A stretch of DNA of 64,000 nucleotides from Plastoroseomonas hellenica. Lineage in GTDB: Bacteria; Pseudomonadota; Alphaproteobacteria; Acetobacterales; Acetobacteraceae. Below the pieces are notes generated by a model, which searched no databases, was not told the origin of the DNA, and saw only the letters and a program-made list of their open reading frames with translations. Both the position numbers and the translations under genes were made by a program. Positions 26,199 to 34,684 of this stretch are shown piece after piece (within the stretch, counting starts at the first letter, position 1; each line of letters opens with the position of its first letter). The stretch lies in assembly GCF_018129085.1 (NCBI RefSeq), contig NZ_JAAGBB010000014.1:84206-148205 (forward strand), read 5' to 3'.

Positions 26199-27677
26199 TC
26201 ACTGCGAGATCCGCTCCAGCGGCAGGTCGCGCGTGCGCGGTCCCATCAGGGCGATCGCCAGTGCGACGATCAGCATGCTGCCGGCGATGAGGGTGAACAC
26301 GCCCGTGGTGCCGAAACGGCCGAGGAAGAAAGCGATCACGAAGGCGGTGAACACCGCCGAGAGCCGGCTCCAGGAATAGACGAAGCCGACCGCCATGGCG
26401 CGGATGCGGGTCGGGTAGAGTTCCGGCTGATAGGCATGGAAGGCGTAGGAGAGCAGGTTGCTGGCGAGTGTCAGCAGCACGCCGAAGATGATCAGCGGCA
26501 CCCCGCCGCGCGCGCCAGCGAAGCACAGGCCGAAGATCGCGATTCCGGCCGCCGCGGCGACGATCTGCCATTTCCGCTCCGCCCTGTCGGCCAGCAGATA
26601 GCCGAGCGCCGGGCCGAAGGGCGAGGCGATCGCGATGATGAAGGTGTATTCCAGGCTGCGGGTGACATCGACGCCCTGGCTGATCAGCAGGGTCGGCACC
26701 CAATTGGCGAAGCCATAGAAGCCGACCGTCTGGAAGATGTTGAAGATCACCAGCATGATCGTGCGGTTGCGGTAGACGCCGCTGAACATCTCCAGGAAGC
26801 GGCCGCGCCCCGGAGGCGGTGCCGGATGCGGCAGCGGCGGCGGCAGGGCCTTGCCGTATTCCGCCTGCACGCGACGCTCCAGCGCGGCGGTGATGCGTTC
26901 CGCTTCCTCGAGCCGGCCATGGGCCGCGAGCCAGCGCGGGCTTTCCGGCACGGCGCGCCGGAGCCACCATACGAACAGGGCGGAGACGGCGCCGATCAGC
27001 ACCAGCCAGCGCCAGCCGGGGAGGCCGAGAGGATCGAGCGGCACCAGCGCATAGGCGAGGAAGGCGATCACCGGCACTGCCGAGAATTGGATGGCCTGGT
27101 TCACCGCGAAGGCGCGGCCACGCAGCTCGATGGGCGCCAGTTCCGAGATATAGGTGTCGATCGTCACCAGTTCCACGCCGATTCCGACGCCGGCGAGGAA
27201 GCGCCACAGGTTCAGCCCGAAGGCGGTGGTCTGGAAGGCCATGGCGACGCTGCAGATGGTGTAGGCCAGCAGCGAAAAGGTGAAGATCGCGCGGCGGCCG
27301 AAGCGGTCCGCGACGAAGCCGAACACCATCGTGCCAATGAAGAGACCGGCGAAGAGCGCGGCGATGAAGCTGGCGATGCCCGAGGTGCCGAACAGGCCCG
27401 GCGTGGTTGGCGTCAATATGCCTTCGCGGAACAGGCCGGGCGCCACATAGCCGGTGAAGAAGAGATCATAGAATTCGAAGAAGCCGCCGAGCGAGAGGCA
27501 GATGATCAGGAACCACACGTGGCGCGTCGCCGGCAGGCGATCGAGCCGCGCGCCGATCTCCGACGCTGTGGGGAGGTGGCGTGGCCGGGCCACGCGAGCG
27601 GCTTCCGCGGCGATTGCCGCCACACCGATCAAGGAGCCCTGCGAGCCCATCGCTTCCCCCGATTTCGCCATTTGCAT
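26199..27677 (-). CDS. MFS transporter, metabolite:proton symporter type
   Basis: About 492 residues with 12 predicted helices. LGGFFEFYDLFFTGYVAPGL in helix 1, the loop FVADRFGRRAIF between helices 2 and 3 (the DRxGRR signature) and PESPRWLAAHGR after helix 6 place it among sugar/aromatic-acid type MFS symporters. The start is uncertain: ATG 27677, ATG 27671 and an ATG about 25 bp further are in frame. Convergent with the BASS-like gene and tandem with a TctC gene; likely imports an organic acid or sugar. Confidence 0.85.
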   Translation of the reverse strand: MQMAKSGEAMGSQGSLIGVAAIAAEAARVARPRHLPTASEIGARLDRLPATRHVWFLIICLSLGGFFEFYDLFFTGYVAPGLFREGILTPTTPGLFGTSGIASFIAALFAGLFIGTMVFGFVADRFGRRAIFTFSLLAYTICSVAMAFQTTAFGLNLWRFLAGVGIGVELVTIDTYISELAPIELRGRAFAVNQAIQFSAVPVIAFLAYALVPLDPLGLPGWRWLVLIGAVSALFVWWLRRAVPESPRWLAAHGRLEEAERITAALERRVQAEYGKALPPPLPHPAPPPGRGRFLEMFSGVYRNRTIMLVIFNIFQTVGFYGFANWVPTLLISQGVDVTRSLEYTFIIAIASPFGPALGYLLADRAERKWQIVAAAAGIAIFGLCFAGARGGVPLIIFGVLLTLASNLLSYAFHAYQPELYPTRIRAMAVGFVYSWSRLSAVFTAFVIAFFLGRFGTTGVFTLIAGSMLIVALAIALMGPRTRDLPLERISQ

Positions 27678-27705
27678 CGGGATGTCATTTAGGCCGTGGC
27701 GGCAG

Positions 27706-27721
27706 GCCCGCCATGGCGGGC
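27706..27721. repeat. Perfect 16-bp palindrome between the TctC and MFS genes
   Basis: GCCCGCCATGGCGGGC is self-complementary. It lies 29 bp upstream of the MFS start and 41 bp past the TctC stop on the same strand. It may be an operator or part of a termination structure; there is no T-run. Confidence 0.35.
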
Positions 27722-27761
27722 AGGGTATATTGAGCAAACTTCATGAACGGGGCGCAGCGAG

Positions 27762-28736
27762 CTACCCCGCGCGTGCCCCGGTCTCGCGCAGGATCGGCAG
27801 CCATTTCGCCGCCTCCGCCCGCACATGACGCGATGCGGCCGCGGCGTCGCCCACCAGGACATCGACGCCCCCATCCTCGAAGCGGCGCTGCACGCCGGCA
27901 TCGGCCTGGGCTTCCGCGACCGCCGCGGCCAATCCATCGATGATCGCTGCCGGCGTGCCGCGCGGCGCGAAGAGCGCCTGGAAGGAGGAAGCGGCGTAAC
28001 CGGCGACGCCCGCTTCCTGCAAGGTCGGCAGCTCGGGCAGCAGGCGGGACCGGCGCGGCGTGGTGACGGCGAGTGCCCGGGTCCGGCCGTCGCGGGCCAG
28101 CGGCGCCAGCAGGGTCTGGCTGTCGATCATGAAGTCGACGCGGCCGGCGATCAGGTCCGTCACCGCTGCCGGCGTGCCGCGATAAGGCACCACGGTGAAC
28201 TGCACGCCCGCCAGCTTCTTCAGGAGCTCACCGGCGAGGTGCGACGCCGCGCCGATGCCGGTCGTCGCGAAGGTCGCCTCGCCATTGCGGCCGCGCAGCC
28301 AGGCCAATAGCTCCGGCACGCTCCGCGCCGGCAGGTTCGGATGCACGCAGAGCAGGAAGCTCTGGTCGCCGAGCAGTGCGGCAGGCGTCAGGTCGGTAAG
28401 CGCATCGAAGCCTGCTTCCGGATAGAGCGCCGGGATCACCGTATGCGCGGCGCCGCTGACCAGCAGCGTGTAGCCGTCGGGCGTCGCGCGGGCGACATTG
28501 CGGGCGCCGATGCTCGATCCCGCGCCCGGCACGTTCTCGATCACGAAAGGCTGGCCGAAGCGGCGCGACAGCGGCTCCGCCACGATGCGCGCGACGACGT
28601 CGATGATGCCGCCCGCCGCGAAGGGCACCACGATCTTCACCGGCCGCTGCGGCCAGCTGGCCGGCCCGGGCCCCTGGGCCCGTGCCAAGGCGGGCATCGC
28701 GACAGCAAGCAATGGCAACTGGCGGCGGCGGATCAT
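27762..28736 (-). CDS. Tripartite tricarboxylate transporter receptor, TctC/Bug family (second of three)
   Basis: A 324-residue receptor starting at the ATG 28734-28736 with GGAGGT upstream; signal peptide MIRRRQLPLLAVAMPALARA. Family motifs are PVKIVVPFAAGGIIDVVARI, VIENVPGAGSSIGARNVARA and DGYTLLVSGAAHTV. In most Bug proteins the position after FAAGG is S or P, and here it is I-I-D, so ligand specificity may differ. It diverges from gamma-glutamyltransferase across about 100 bp. No membrane subunits are nearby. Confidence 0.9.
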   Translation of the reverse strand: MIRRRQLPLLAVAMPALARAQGPGPASWPQRPVKIVVPFAAGGIIDVVARIVAEPLSRRFGQPFVIENVPGAGSSIGARNVARATPDGYTLLVSGAAHTVIPALYPEAGFDALTDLTPAALLGDQSFLLCVHPNLPARSVPELLAWLRGRNGEATFATTGIGAASHLAGELLKKLAGVQFTVVPYRGTPAAVTDLIAGRVDFMIDSQTLLAPLARDGRTRALAVTTPRRSRLLPELPTLQEAGVAGYAASSFQALFAPRGTPAAIIDGLAAAVAEAQADAGVQRRFEDGGVDVLVGDAAAASRHVRAEAAKWLPILRETGARAG

Positions 28737-28839
28737 GGTGACCTCCGGCAAGGTTACGGCGAGTGTCGGCCTGGACAGGGAGAGGCGGCAAGCGGGAGTA
28801 TCGCGGCCTTCGGCGCCCCGCAGCCCCAGGATCCTGATC

Positions 28840-30522
28840 ATGCGCCTGCTTTTCATGCTGCTGCTGCTTGCCGCATCAGCGAACGCCGCGGAGCCGCCAC
28901 TCCCCGCCATCAGGCAGATCGTGGTCTCCGCGCACCCCCTCGCCTCCGAAGCCGGGCTCGCCATGCTGCGACAGGGCGGCAGCGCCGCGGATGCCGCAGT
29001 CGCGGTGCAAGCGGTGCTGAGCGTGGTGGAGCCGCAGGCGAGCGGGCTCGGCGGCGGCGCGCTCGCGCTCTACTGGGACGCGGCGACGCGGCAGCTCACG
29101 CATCTGGATGGCATCGCCAGCGCACCTGCGAGCCTGCCGGTCGCACGCCTGATGGAAGGGACGGCGGGGCCCGCGACGGTCGCCCGCAGCGGTCGCGCCG
29201 TCGCGGTGCCGGGCGCCGTCACCATACTCGGCGCGCTGCATGCGGCGGAGGGGAAGCTGCCCTGGGCGCGGCTGCTGGAACCCGCGATCCGCGCCGCGAG
29301 CGACGGGTTCCCAGTGCCGCCCTATCTGCATCAGGCGGTGCGGGCGCGCAGCACGGAGCTCGCCCGGGTCCCGGCGCTCCGCGCCATGCTCTTCGACGCC
29401 GAGGGCCATCTGCTTCCGGTCGGCACCCTGATCCGCAACCCCGCGCAGGCGGAGGCGCTCCGCCACTTGGCAGAGGCGGGCCCGCAGGCTCTGCAACGCG
29501 GCCCGATCGCGGATGCGATCCTGGCTGCGATTGCCGCACATCCGGTCCCCGGCTGGATCACCGCCACCGATCTCGCAGGCTATGCGCCGCGCCGGCGCGA
29601 GCCGGTCTGCGTGGAGATCTTCGCGCGCCGCATCTGCAGCGCGGCACCCCCAGCTTCGGGCGGCATCAGCGTGCTGCAGCAGGTCATGATGCTGGAGGCG
29701 GCCGGCATCGCCCGCCGGGCGCCGGAGAGTGTGGACGCTGCGCATCTGCTGCTGGAGGCGAGCCGGCTCGCCGGCGCCGACCGGCGCCGCTGGATTGGCG
29801 ACCCGGACCAGGTCAGCGTGCCGACGGACGGCCTGATCGACCGCGCCTATCTGGCCGATCGCGCCGCCCGCATCGATCCCACCCGCGCCATGGCTGAGAC
29901 GCCCGCCGGGGAGCCACCCCGGCGCCACGGTGCCCTGCCGCCCGAGAGCGTGCCGATCGCCGAAGCCGCGACATCCCACATCGCGATCCGTGATGCGGCG
30001 GGGAATGCGCTGGCGATGACCACCACGAACAACCTGAATTTCGGCGCCGAGATCCTGGCCACCGGCTTCGTGCTGAACAACGGCATGACGAATTTCGCGA
30101 CCAATCCCGGCACCGCTGAGGCCCCCGCGCAGAACCGAATGCAGCCCGGCAAACGGCCCGCGACCACCATGGCGCCGACCATCGTCTTCGGTGCCGATGG
30201 CACGCCGGAGATCATCCTCGGCGCCGGCGGCGGCGCCCGCATCATCGATGCCGTCGCGACCGCACTGGTCGAGATGTTGGCCTGGAACCGCAGCGCCGCC
30301 ACCGCGGCGGCGCGGCCTCGCATCGGCGCCCAGGTCAACCCGAGCGCCGCCGAGGTCGAGGCCGGCACCGGCGCGGAGGCCTTGCTGCCGGCGCTGCGCG
30401 CGCTGGGACACACAGTGCAGGCAGCGACCATGAACACCGGCCTGCAGATCATTCAGCGCGACGGCGATGCCTGGATCGGTGTTGCGGACCCGCACCGCGA
30501 CGGTGCGGCACGGGGGGATTGA
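28840..30522 (+). CDS. ggt: Gamma-glutamyltransferase
   Basis: A 560-residue precursor with a signal peptide (residues 1-17, ending NANAA-like ANA). GGT cleaves gamma-glutamyl bonds of glutathione and related peptides in the periplasm and self-cleaves before its catalytic threonine. That residue is T378 in EAATSHIAIRDAAGNALAMT. Other blocks are GGSAADAAVAVQAVLSVVEP, SGLGGGALALY and the small-subunit AAARPRIGAQVNP. The large subunit is about 377 residues, normal for the family. The role is probably glutamate/cysteine scavenging. Confidence 0.92.
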   Translation: MRLLFMLLLLAASANAAEPPLPAIRQIVVSAHPLASEAGLAMLRQGGSAADAAVAVQAVLSVVEPQASGLGGGALALYWDAATRQLTHLDGIASAPASLPVARLMEGTAGPATVARSGRAVAVPGAVTILGALHAAEGKLPWARLLEPAIRAASDGFPVPPYLHQAVRARSTELARVPALRAMLFDAEGHLLPVGTLIRNPAQAEALRHLAEAGPQALQRGPIADAILAAIAAHPVPGWITATDLAGYAPRRREPVCVEIFARRICSAAPPASGGISVLQQVMMLEAAGIARRAPESVDAAHLLLEASRLAGADRRRWIGDPDQVSVPTDGLIDRAYLADRAARIDPTRAMAETPAGEPPRRHGALPPESVPIAEAATSHIAIRDAAGNALAMTTTNNLNFGAEILATGFVLNNGMTNFATNPGTAEAPAQNRMQPGKRPATTMAPTIVFGADGTPEIILGAGGGARIIDAVATALVEMLAWNRSAATAAARPRIGAQVNPSAAEVEAGTGAEALLPALRALGHTVQAATMNTGLQIIQRDGDAWIGVADPHRDGAARGD

Positions 30523-30535
30523 TCGGCTGACGGCG

Positions 30536-31066
30536 TCAGGCGTGTAGCCGGTCGATATGCCGGCCGACGAAGTCGTTTACGCCGATGCGCAAGGGTCGGA
30601 CGCGGCCATTCTGATAATAGCGCTTGGAGTAGATCAGCCGCCTGCCCCGCACCACATTGCGCGCGGCATCGAGGACGAAGCGGTTGACCGCCGCCGTGTC
30701 CGCCGCCCAGGCGTTGAAGACGACGCAGTCACCGTCCGCAGCATCATCATGGCCGATGCCACGGCGGCCCAGCAGCCAGGCTTCGGCGCGGTCTTCGCTG
30801 GTCAGGGCCCATCCCAGGAAGCCGACGACGCGATTCTCTCCATTGACCACGAAGTAGTAGTGCCCGCGATTGATCTGCCCGACCAGGATACGGCCCCAGC
30901 CGCCCATCGGGAGTTGCGCGAAAGGGGCCTTGGTCATCAGGTGGCCGACAGCGAGGCCGAGGGCCGTCACCGGATTGCCTGGCCGAAACAGCCGCAGCGA
31001 TGCGCCGGGCGCCGGGTGATCGACCGGCCGGCGATCGGAAATCGCCGTTGCCGCATGCATGATCAT
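30536..31066 (-). CDS. RTX toxin-activating lysine-acyltransferase-like protein (HlyC family)
   Basis: A 176-residue protein resembling HlyC, which acylates internal lysines of RTX toxins from acyl-ACP. NPVTALGLAVGHLMTKAPF matches the HlyC N-terminal block, VVGFLGWALTSEDRAEAWL (residues 80-98) the central WA-x-LS region, and the D111-G-D113 area the segment with HlyC Asp92. The position of HlyC His23 (SPLH) here reads APFA (47-50), with no histidine. Whether catalysis uses another residue or is lost is unknown. It follows the RTX gene on the same strand by 81 bp, with a strong AGGAGGA ribosome site. Confidence 0.7.
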   Translation of the reverse strand: MIMHAATAISDRRPVDHPAPGASLRLFRPGNPVTALGLAVGHLMTKAPFAQLPMGGWGRILVGQINRGHYYFVVNGENRVVGFLGWALTSEDRAEAWLLGRRGIGHDDAADGDCVVFNAWAADTAAVNRFVLDAARNVVRGRRLIYSKRYYQNGRVRPLRIGVNDFVGRHIDRLHA

Positions 31067-31089
31067 GGAGCTCTGTCCTCCTGCTGCGA

Positions 31090-31117
31090 CCCGGCCGCCA
31101 GCCTGCTGGCGGCCGGG
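31090..31117 (-). terminator. Perfect 12-bp GC-rich hairpin between RTX and acyltransferase genes
   Basis: CCCGGCCGCCAG (31090-31101) pairs with CTGGCGGCCGGG (31106-31117) around CCTG. It lies 30 bp past the RTX stop and ends before the acyltransferase ribosome site. No T-run follows. It may act as a partial terminator that lowers acyltransferase output relative to the RTX protein. Confidence 0.55.
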
Positions 31118-31147
31118 TGGTTCCTCGTGATTGGCGAAGCAGTCCGA

Positions 31148-32560
31148 TCAGAAGACCATGAAGTCCGTATGGTTCAGGGCCTGCGTGACATCGAGCGGGT
31201 CAAGCGTCGCGAACCGGACTGCCGCAACGCCGCCGACACCATCGGCGTCATAGGACAGGGCGCCCGTCGTGCTGTCGTAGATGATGCGGTCACTCGCATC
31301 CGCAGCCGCGCCCCCCATGTGAAAGGCGGACGCGTTGAGCGCGCCGGTCGGCAGGGCGTTGAAGATCTGGCGGTCGAGCCAGATGGTGTCCTGTCCCAGC
31401 TTCATGTCGTCGATCTTGTCGACATTGGTGGCGGCGTTCAGGGCACTGTCGAAGTAGAACCGGTCCTGCCCAGCGCCGCCGATCAGCAGGTCCATGCCGC
31501 CGCCGCCCCAGAGCTGGTCACCGTCGTTGCCGCCCATCAGGGTATTCGCGCCGTCATTCCCGAAGAGCTTGTCGTCGAAATTCGACCCGGTCAGGTTCTC
31601 GATATTGCGCAGCGTGTCGCCAGTGGCGTCGCCGCCATAGGTGGCACCGACCAGGCTGACGGTCACGCCGGAGAGGGATTCATAGTACTCGGCGGTGTCG
31701 ACGCCATCGCCACCATCGAGCTGATCGCCGTCACCGCCGCCCTCCAGCCGGTCATCGCCCGCACCGCCCAGAAGCGTGTCCGTGCCCACGCCGCCACGGA
31801 GCGTGTCCTGCCCGCCGAAGCCCTTGAGCGTATCGTTGCCCTGGGCGCCCTCCAGAACGTTCCCGAAGTCGGTGCCTTCGAACAGGTCGTCATAGGCGGA
31901 GCCGGAGAGGTTCTCGATGCCATACAGCGTATCGCCCTCGGCATCGCCGCCATAGCCGCGGCCGGGAGAGGAGTCAGGGGAGAGATAGACGCTGACGCCC
32001 TGCTTGGAGGCTTCGTAGACCGCCTTGTCGATGCCTTCGCCGCCGTCGAGGCGATCGGCGCCGCCGCGGCCATCGAGCGTGTCGTTGTCCCATTCGCCGT
32101 TGAGCTCGTCGCCGGCTTCATCGGTGCCGCGGAGATAATCCCGTCCGATGCCGCCATAGAGGCTGCCATGGGCCTTCAGGGTGTCGTCGCCACCCATGCC
32201 GAAGAGGGTGTCGCGACCGCCGCCGCCCTGGAAGTCGTTCGCGACGTCATTGCCGAACAGCAGATCGTCGTAGTAGGAGCCTGTGACATTCTCGATGTCG
32301 AAATACAGATCGCCTTCGGCGGTGCCGTAGAGGCCGCCGCCGCTATTGAGGCTGACATAGACCCCCACATTGGAATCGTCGTAGATGACGCGGTCATTGT
32401 CCGCGCCGCCATAGATCCTGTCGGCGCCAGCACCGCCCCGAAAGGTGTCGATGCCGCCGGCGCCCTTCAGGGTGTCGTCGCCGTCATAGCCCCAGAAGAA
32501 GTCGCTTCCTTCGGTGCCGCCAAGCTGATCGGCGCCGTTCGTACCGTGTTTGCTGGCCAT
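31148..32560 (-). CDS. RTX calcium-binding protein with three spacer/repeat modules
   Basis: A 470-residue, acidic, glycine/aspartate-rich protein. GGxGxDxLxG nonapeptides bind calcium in parallel beta-rolls outside the cell. Three tandem modules alternate blocks of nonapeptides with a spacer of the type YxxSxxGVxVxL, then GDTLxxIENLTGSxxDDxLxG. There is no N-terminal signal; the last 80 residues (VDKIDDMKLGQDTIWLDRQI, ending DFMVF) look like a type I secretion signal. No enzymatic domain is visible, so it may be structural or adhesive. No type I secretion genes are in the window. The neighbour is a HlyC-like acyltransferase. Confidence 0.88.
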   Translation of the reverse strand: MASKHGTNGADQLGGTEGSDFFWGYDGDDTLKGAGGIDTFRGGAGADRIYGGADNDRVIYDDSNVGVYVSLNSGGGLYGTAEGDLYFDIENVTGSYYDDLLFGNDVANDFQGGGGRDTLFGMGGDDTLKAHGSLYGGIGRDYLRGTDEAGDELNGEWDNDTLDGRGGADRLDGGEGIDKAVYEASKQGVSVYLSPDSSPGRGYGGDAEGDTLYGIENLSGSAYDDLFEGTDFGNVLEGAQGNDTLKGFGGQDTLRGGVGTDTLLGGAGDDRLEGGGDGDQLDGGDGVDTAEYYESLSGVTVSLVGATYGGDATGDTLRNIENLTGSNFDDKLFGNDGANTLMGGNDGDQLWGGGGMDLLIGGAGQDRFYFDSALNAATNVDKIDDMKLGQDTIWLDRQIFNALPTGALNASAFHMGGAAADASDRIIYDSTTGALSYDADGVGGVAAVRFATLDPLDVTQALNHTDFMVF

Positions 32561-32647
32561 GGATTGTCCCTTGCCTGTGTCGGATCACGTCCGGGCGCCG
32601 CAGGACGCCGCACCGGACAGACGACACTAAGCAGGGGCACCGGGCCG

Positions 32648-32669
32648 CCCTGTTCCGGTGGAAACAGGG
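32648..32669 (-). terminator. Hairpin downstream of the third TctC gene
   Basis: CCCTGTT (32648-32654) pairs with AACAGGG (32663-32669), 14 bp past the TctC stop on the minus strand and upstream of the RTX gene. It lacks a T-run; it may separate the TctC transcript from the RTX transcript. Confidence 0.4.
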
Positions 32670-32683
32670 CCGCCGCATCCGCG

Positions 32684-33661
32684 TCAGTCCAGCCGGATAC
32701 TCGCGTTCCGGATCAGCTCCGCATAGCGCTGCGCGTCCCGCCGCAGCAGCGCAGCCGCATCATCCTGCGTCCCGCCGCCCGGCAGGAAGCCCGCTTCCCG
32801 GATGCGCGTGCGCAGCCCCTGATCGCCGAGCACCTTGTTCACCGCGGCCGACCAGCGCGCGGTGATCTCGGCCGGCGTATTGGCGGGCGCCATGACCATG
32901 TACCAGACGCTGGAATCGAAGCCCGGGAAGCCGAGCTCGGCAACTGTCGGCACATCGGGCAGCCATTCCACCCGTTCCGGCATGGTGATCGCGAGCGCTT
33001 TCAGCGAACCGGCGCGGATATGCGGCAGGTTGGTCGGCAGCGTGTCGATGTTGAGGTCGACGCGGCCGGCGATCAGGTCGTTCACCGCCTGGCCGGTGCC
33101 GCGATAGGGCACATGGGTCATGCTGATGCCGGCGCGGATGCAGAGCAGTTCCGATGCCAGGTGCTGGGAGGTGGCGGCACCGGAGGAGGCGAAGTTGAGC
33201 TTGCCGGGATTGGCCTTGGCGTAGTCGATCAGCCCGCGCAGCGTGTCATAGGGCGCGTTCCGCGGCACCACGGCGACCAGCGGCACGGTGCCGGCCAGCG
33301 CCACCGCGGTCTGGTCGCGGATGATGTCGAAGGGCGGCGGCGTCATCAGCGGCGGCACCACGGCGCTGGCGCTGATCGTCGTCATCAGCATGGTGTAGCC
33401 GTCCGGGCGCGCCCGCGTCATGGCCGAGGCGGCGAGCGTGCCGCTGGCGCCAGGGCGGTTCTCGATCGCGACCGGCTGGCCGAATTCCTCGGCGAGGGCA
33501 GGCTGCAGGAAGCGCGCGATGATGTCGGTGCCGCCGCCCGGCGCGAAGCCGACCAGCATGGTGACGGGACGGCTGGGATAGGCCTGGGCGTGCAGGAGGC
33601 GTGGCGTAGCGCTCAGCAACGCCGCCGCGCCGAGCGCGCGGCGGGTGATCCGGGTATTCAT
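32684..33661 (-). CDS. Tripartite tricarboxylate transporter receptor, TctC/Bug family (third of three)
   Basis: A 325-residue receptor with a signal ending LLHAQA. Motifs are PVTMLVGFAPGGGTDIIARF, AIENRPGASGTLAASAMTRA and ISMTHVPYRGTGQAVNDLIAG. It lies 34 bp downstream of a crotonase gene on the same strand, so they may be cotranscribed. As with the other two copies, no TctA/TctB permease is near. The three copies differ clearly from each other, arguing for different ligands and not a recent duplication. Confidence 0.9.
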   Translation of the reverse strand: MNTRITRRALGAAALLSATPRLLHAQAYPSRPVTMLVGFAPGGGTDIIARFLQPALAEEFGQPVAIENRPGASGTLAASAMTRARPDGYTMLMTTISASAVVPPLMTPPPFDIIRDQTAVALAGTVPLVAVVPRNAPYDTLRGLIDYAKANPGKLNFASSGAATSQHLASELLCIRAGISMTHVPYRGTGQAVNDLIAGRVDLNIDTLPTNLPHIRAGSLKALAITMPERVEWLPDVPTVAELGFPGFDSSVWYMVMAPANTPAEITARWSAAVNKVLGDQGLRTRIREAGFLPGGGTQDDAAALLRRDAQRYAELIRNASIRLD

Positions 33662-33695
33662 TCTTGAAGACTTCCTCTCGTCGTCTTGGTTGTCG

Positions 33696-34493
33696 TCAGC
33701 GGCCCTGCCAATTGGCCGGCCGCCGCGCGAGGAAGGCGTCGACGCCTTCCGCGAAATCGGCGCTGGTGAAGCACATGGTCACCAGGTCATCGCCGTGGGT
33801 GTTGCGTGCCGCTTCACGCAGGCGGCGCATCGCCTCCTTGGTGGCGCGCAAGGTCAGCGGCGCATGGCCCGCGACCAGCCGGGCCAGCTCCTCCGCCCGG
33901 GCATGCAGCGCCGCGGCATCGGGCAGGATCTCGTTCAGCAACCCGGCCGCCTTCGCTTCCTCCGCCTCGATCAGCCGTGCGGTGAAGACGAGGTCGATGA
34001 CGCGCGCCGGACCGATCAGTGCCGCGAGGCGCGCATAATTCGCCATCGACAGGCAATTGCCGAGGGTCTTGGCGATCGGAAAGCCGATCTTCGCATTGGC
34101 CGCACCGATGCGCAGGTCGCAGACCCCGGCGATGGCGGCGCCGCCCCCGGTGCAGGCGCCGGCGATCGCGGCGATGGTCGGCTTCGGGCAGCATTCGATC
34201 GCGGTCACGATGCGGTCGATCTTCGCCTCATAGTCGAGCGCATCCTGCGGACCCGAAAAGCTGCGGAACTGGGAGATGTCGGTCCCCGCCGCGAAGGCCT
34301 TCTCCCCGGCGCCGGTGATCACCCACGCCTTCACGGCGGGATCGGCGCCGATCTCGCCGGCCAGGCGATAGAGCCCCTCATACATCGGGAAGGTCATGGC
34401 GTTGCGGGCCTGCGGCCGGTTCAGCACCGTCCAGGCGATGCCGCCATCCCGCACCTCGTGCAGCAGCTCGGGCTCGGCCGTATTGGTATCCAT
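33696..34493 (-). CDS. Enoyl-CoA hydratase/isomerase (crotonase) family protein
   Basis: A 265-residue crotonase-fold protein. The oxyanion-hole segments FAAGTDISQF (about residues 67-76) and GACTGGGAAIAGVCDLRI (about 112-129) bind acyl-CoA thioesters. The two glutamates that perform hydration in classical enoyl-CoA hydratase are not evident: the first region reads CTGGGAA and the second KTLGNCLSMANYARL. So the enzyme may be an isomerase, hydrolase or lyase of the superfamily instead of a hydratase. Divergent from the tartrate dehydratase gene across 191 bp. Confidence 0.83.
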   Translation of the reverse strand: MDTNTAEPELLHEVRDGGIAWTVLNRPQARNAMTFPMYEGLYRLAGEIGADPAVKAWVITGAGEKAFAAGTDISQFRSFSGPQDALDYEAKIDRIVTAIECCPKPTIAAIAGACTGGGAAIAGVCDLRIGAANAKIGFPIAKTLGNCLSMANYARLAALIGPARVIDLVFTARLIEAEEAKAAGLLNEILPDAAALHARAEELARLVAGHAPLTLRATKEAMRRLREAARNTHGDDLVTMCFTSADFAEGVDAFLARRPANWQGR

Positions 34494-34552
34494 TTCCTGC
34501 GTTTCCCGGTTCGTCCATCGGGAGTCGATCCTCTGCGGCCGCCCCCGTCAAG

Positions 34553-34576
34553 CCGGCGGCTTGCCGAAGCCGCCGG
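34553..34576 (+). repeat. Perfect 10-bp hairpin upstream of repeat family 2 copy 2
   Basis: CCGGCGGCTT (34553-34562) pairs with AAGCCGCCGG (34567-34576) around GCCG. As with copy 1, a perfect hairpin flanks the family 2 element, though the hairpin sequences differ. Confidence 0.45.
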
Positions 34577-34610
34577 GTGGTGCGAACAGAAGCGCGACCG
34601 GAGCCAGCGG

Positions 34611-34664
34611 GCCGGTAGTCCGGCGAGCCAAGCCGCGCGGATGCGCGGCGCCCGGCGTATGAGG
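34611..34664 (+). repeat. Dispersed repeat family 2, copy 2
   Basis: A 54-bp element closely matching 22676-22730. The internal stem is CCGCGC (34633-34638) with GCGCGG (34643-34648), loop GGAT; the outer two pairs are swapped relative to copy 1 on both arms. It ends 20 bp before the tartrate dehydratase start, in the same position relative to a gene as copy 1. Confidence 0.75.
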
Positions 34665-34684
34665 GATCTGAGGAGACGACGCCG

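Noticed and set aside
31148..32560. Periodic repeats that could be mistaken for a CRISPR or minisatellite
   Set aside because: The periodicity is 27 bp of coding nonapeptides with varying sequence; there are no constant repeats with unique spacers.
30557..33667. 1036-codon open frame on the plus strand
   Set aside because: It lies antisense to the acyltransferase, RTX and TctC genes; its regular composition mirrors the RTX repeats.
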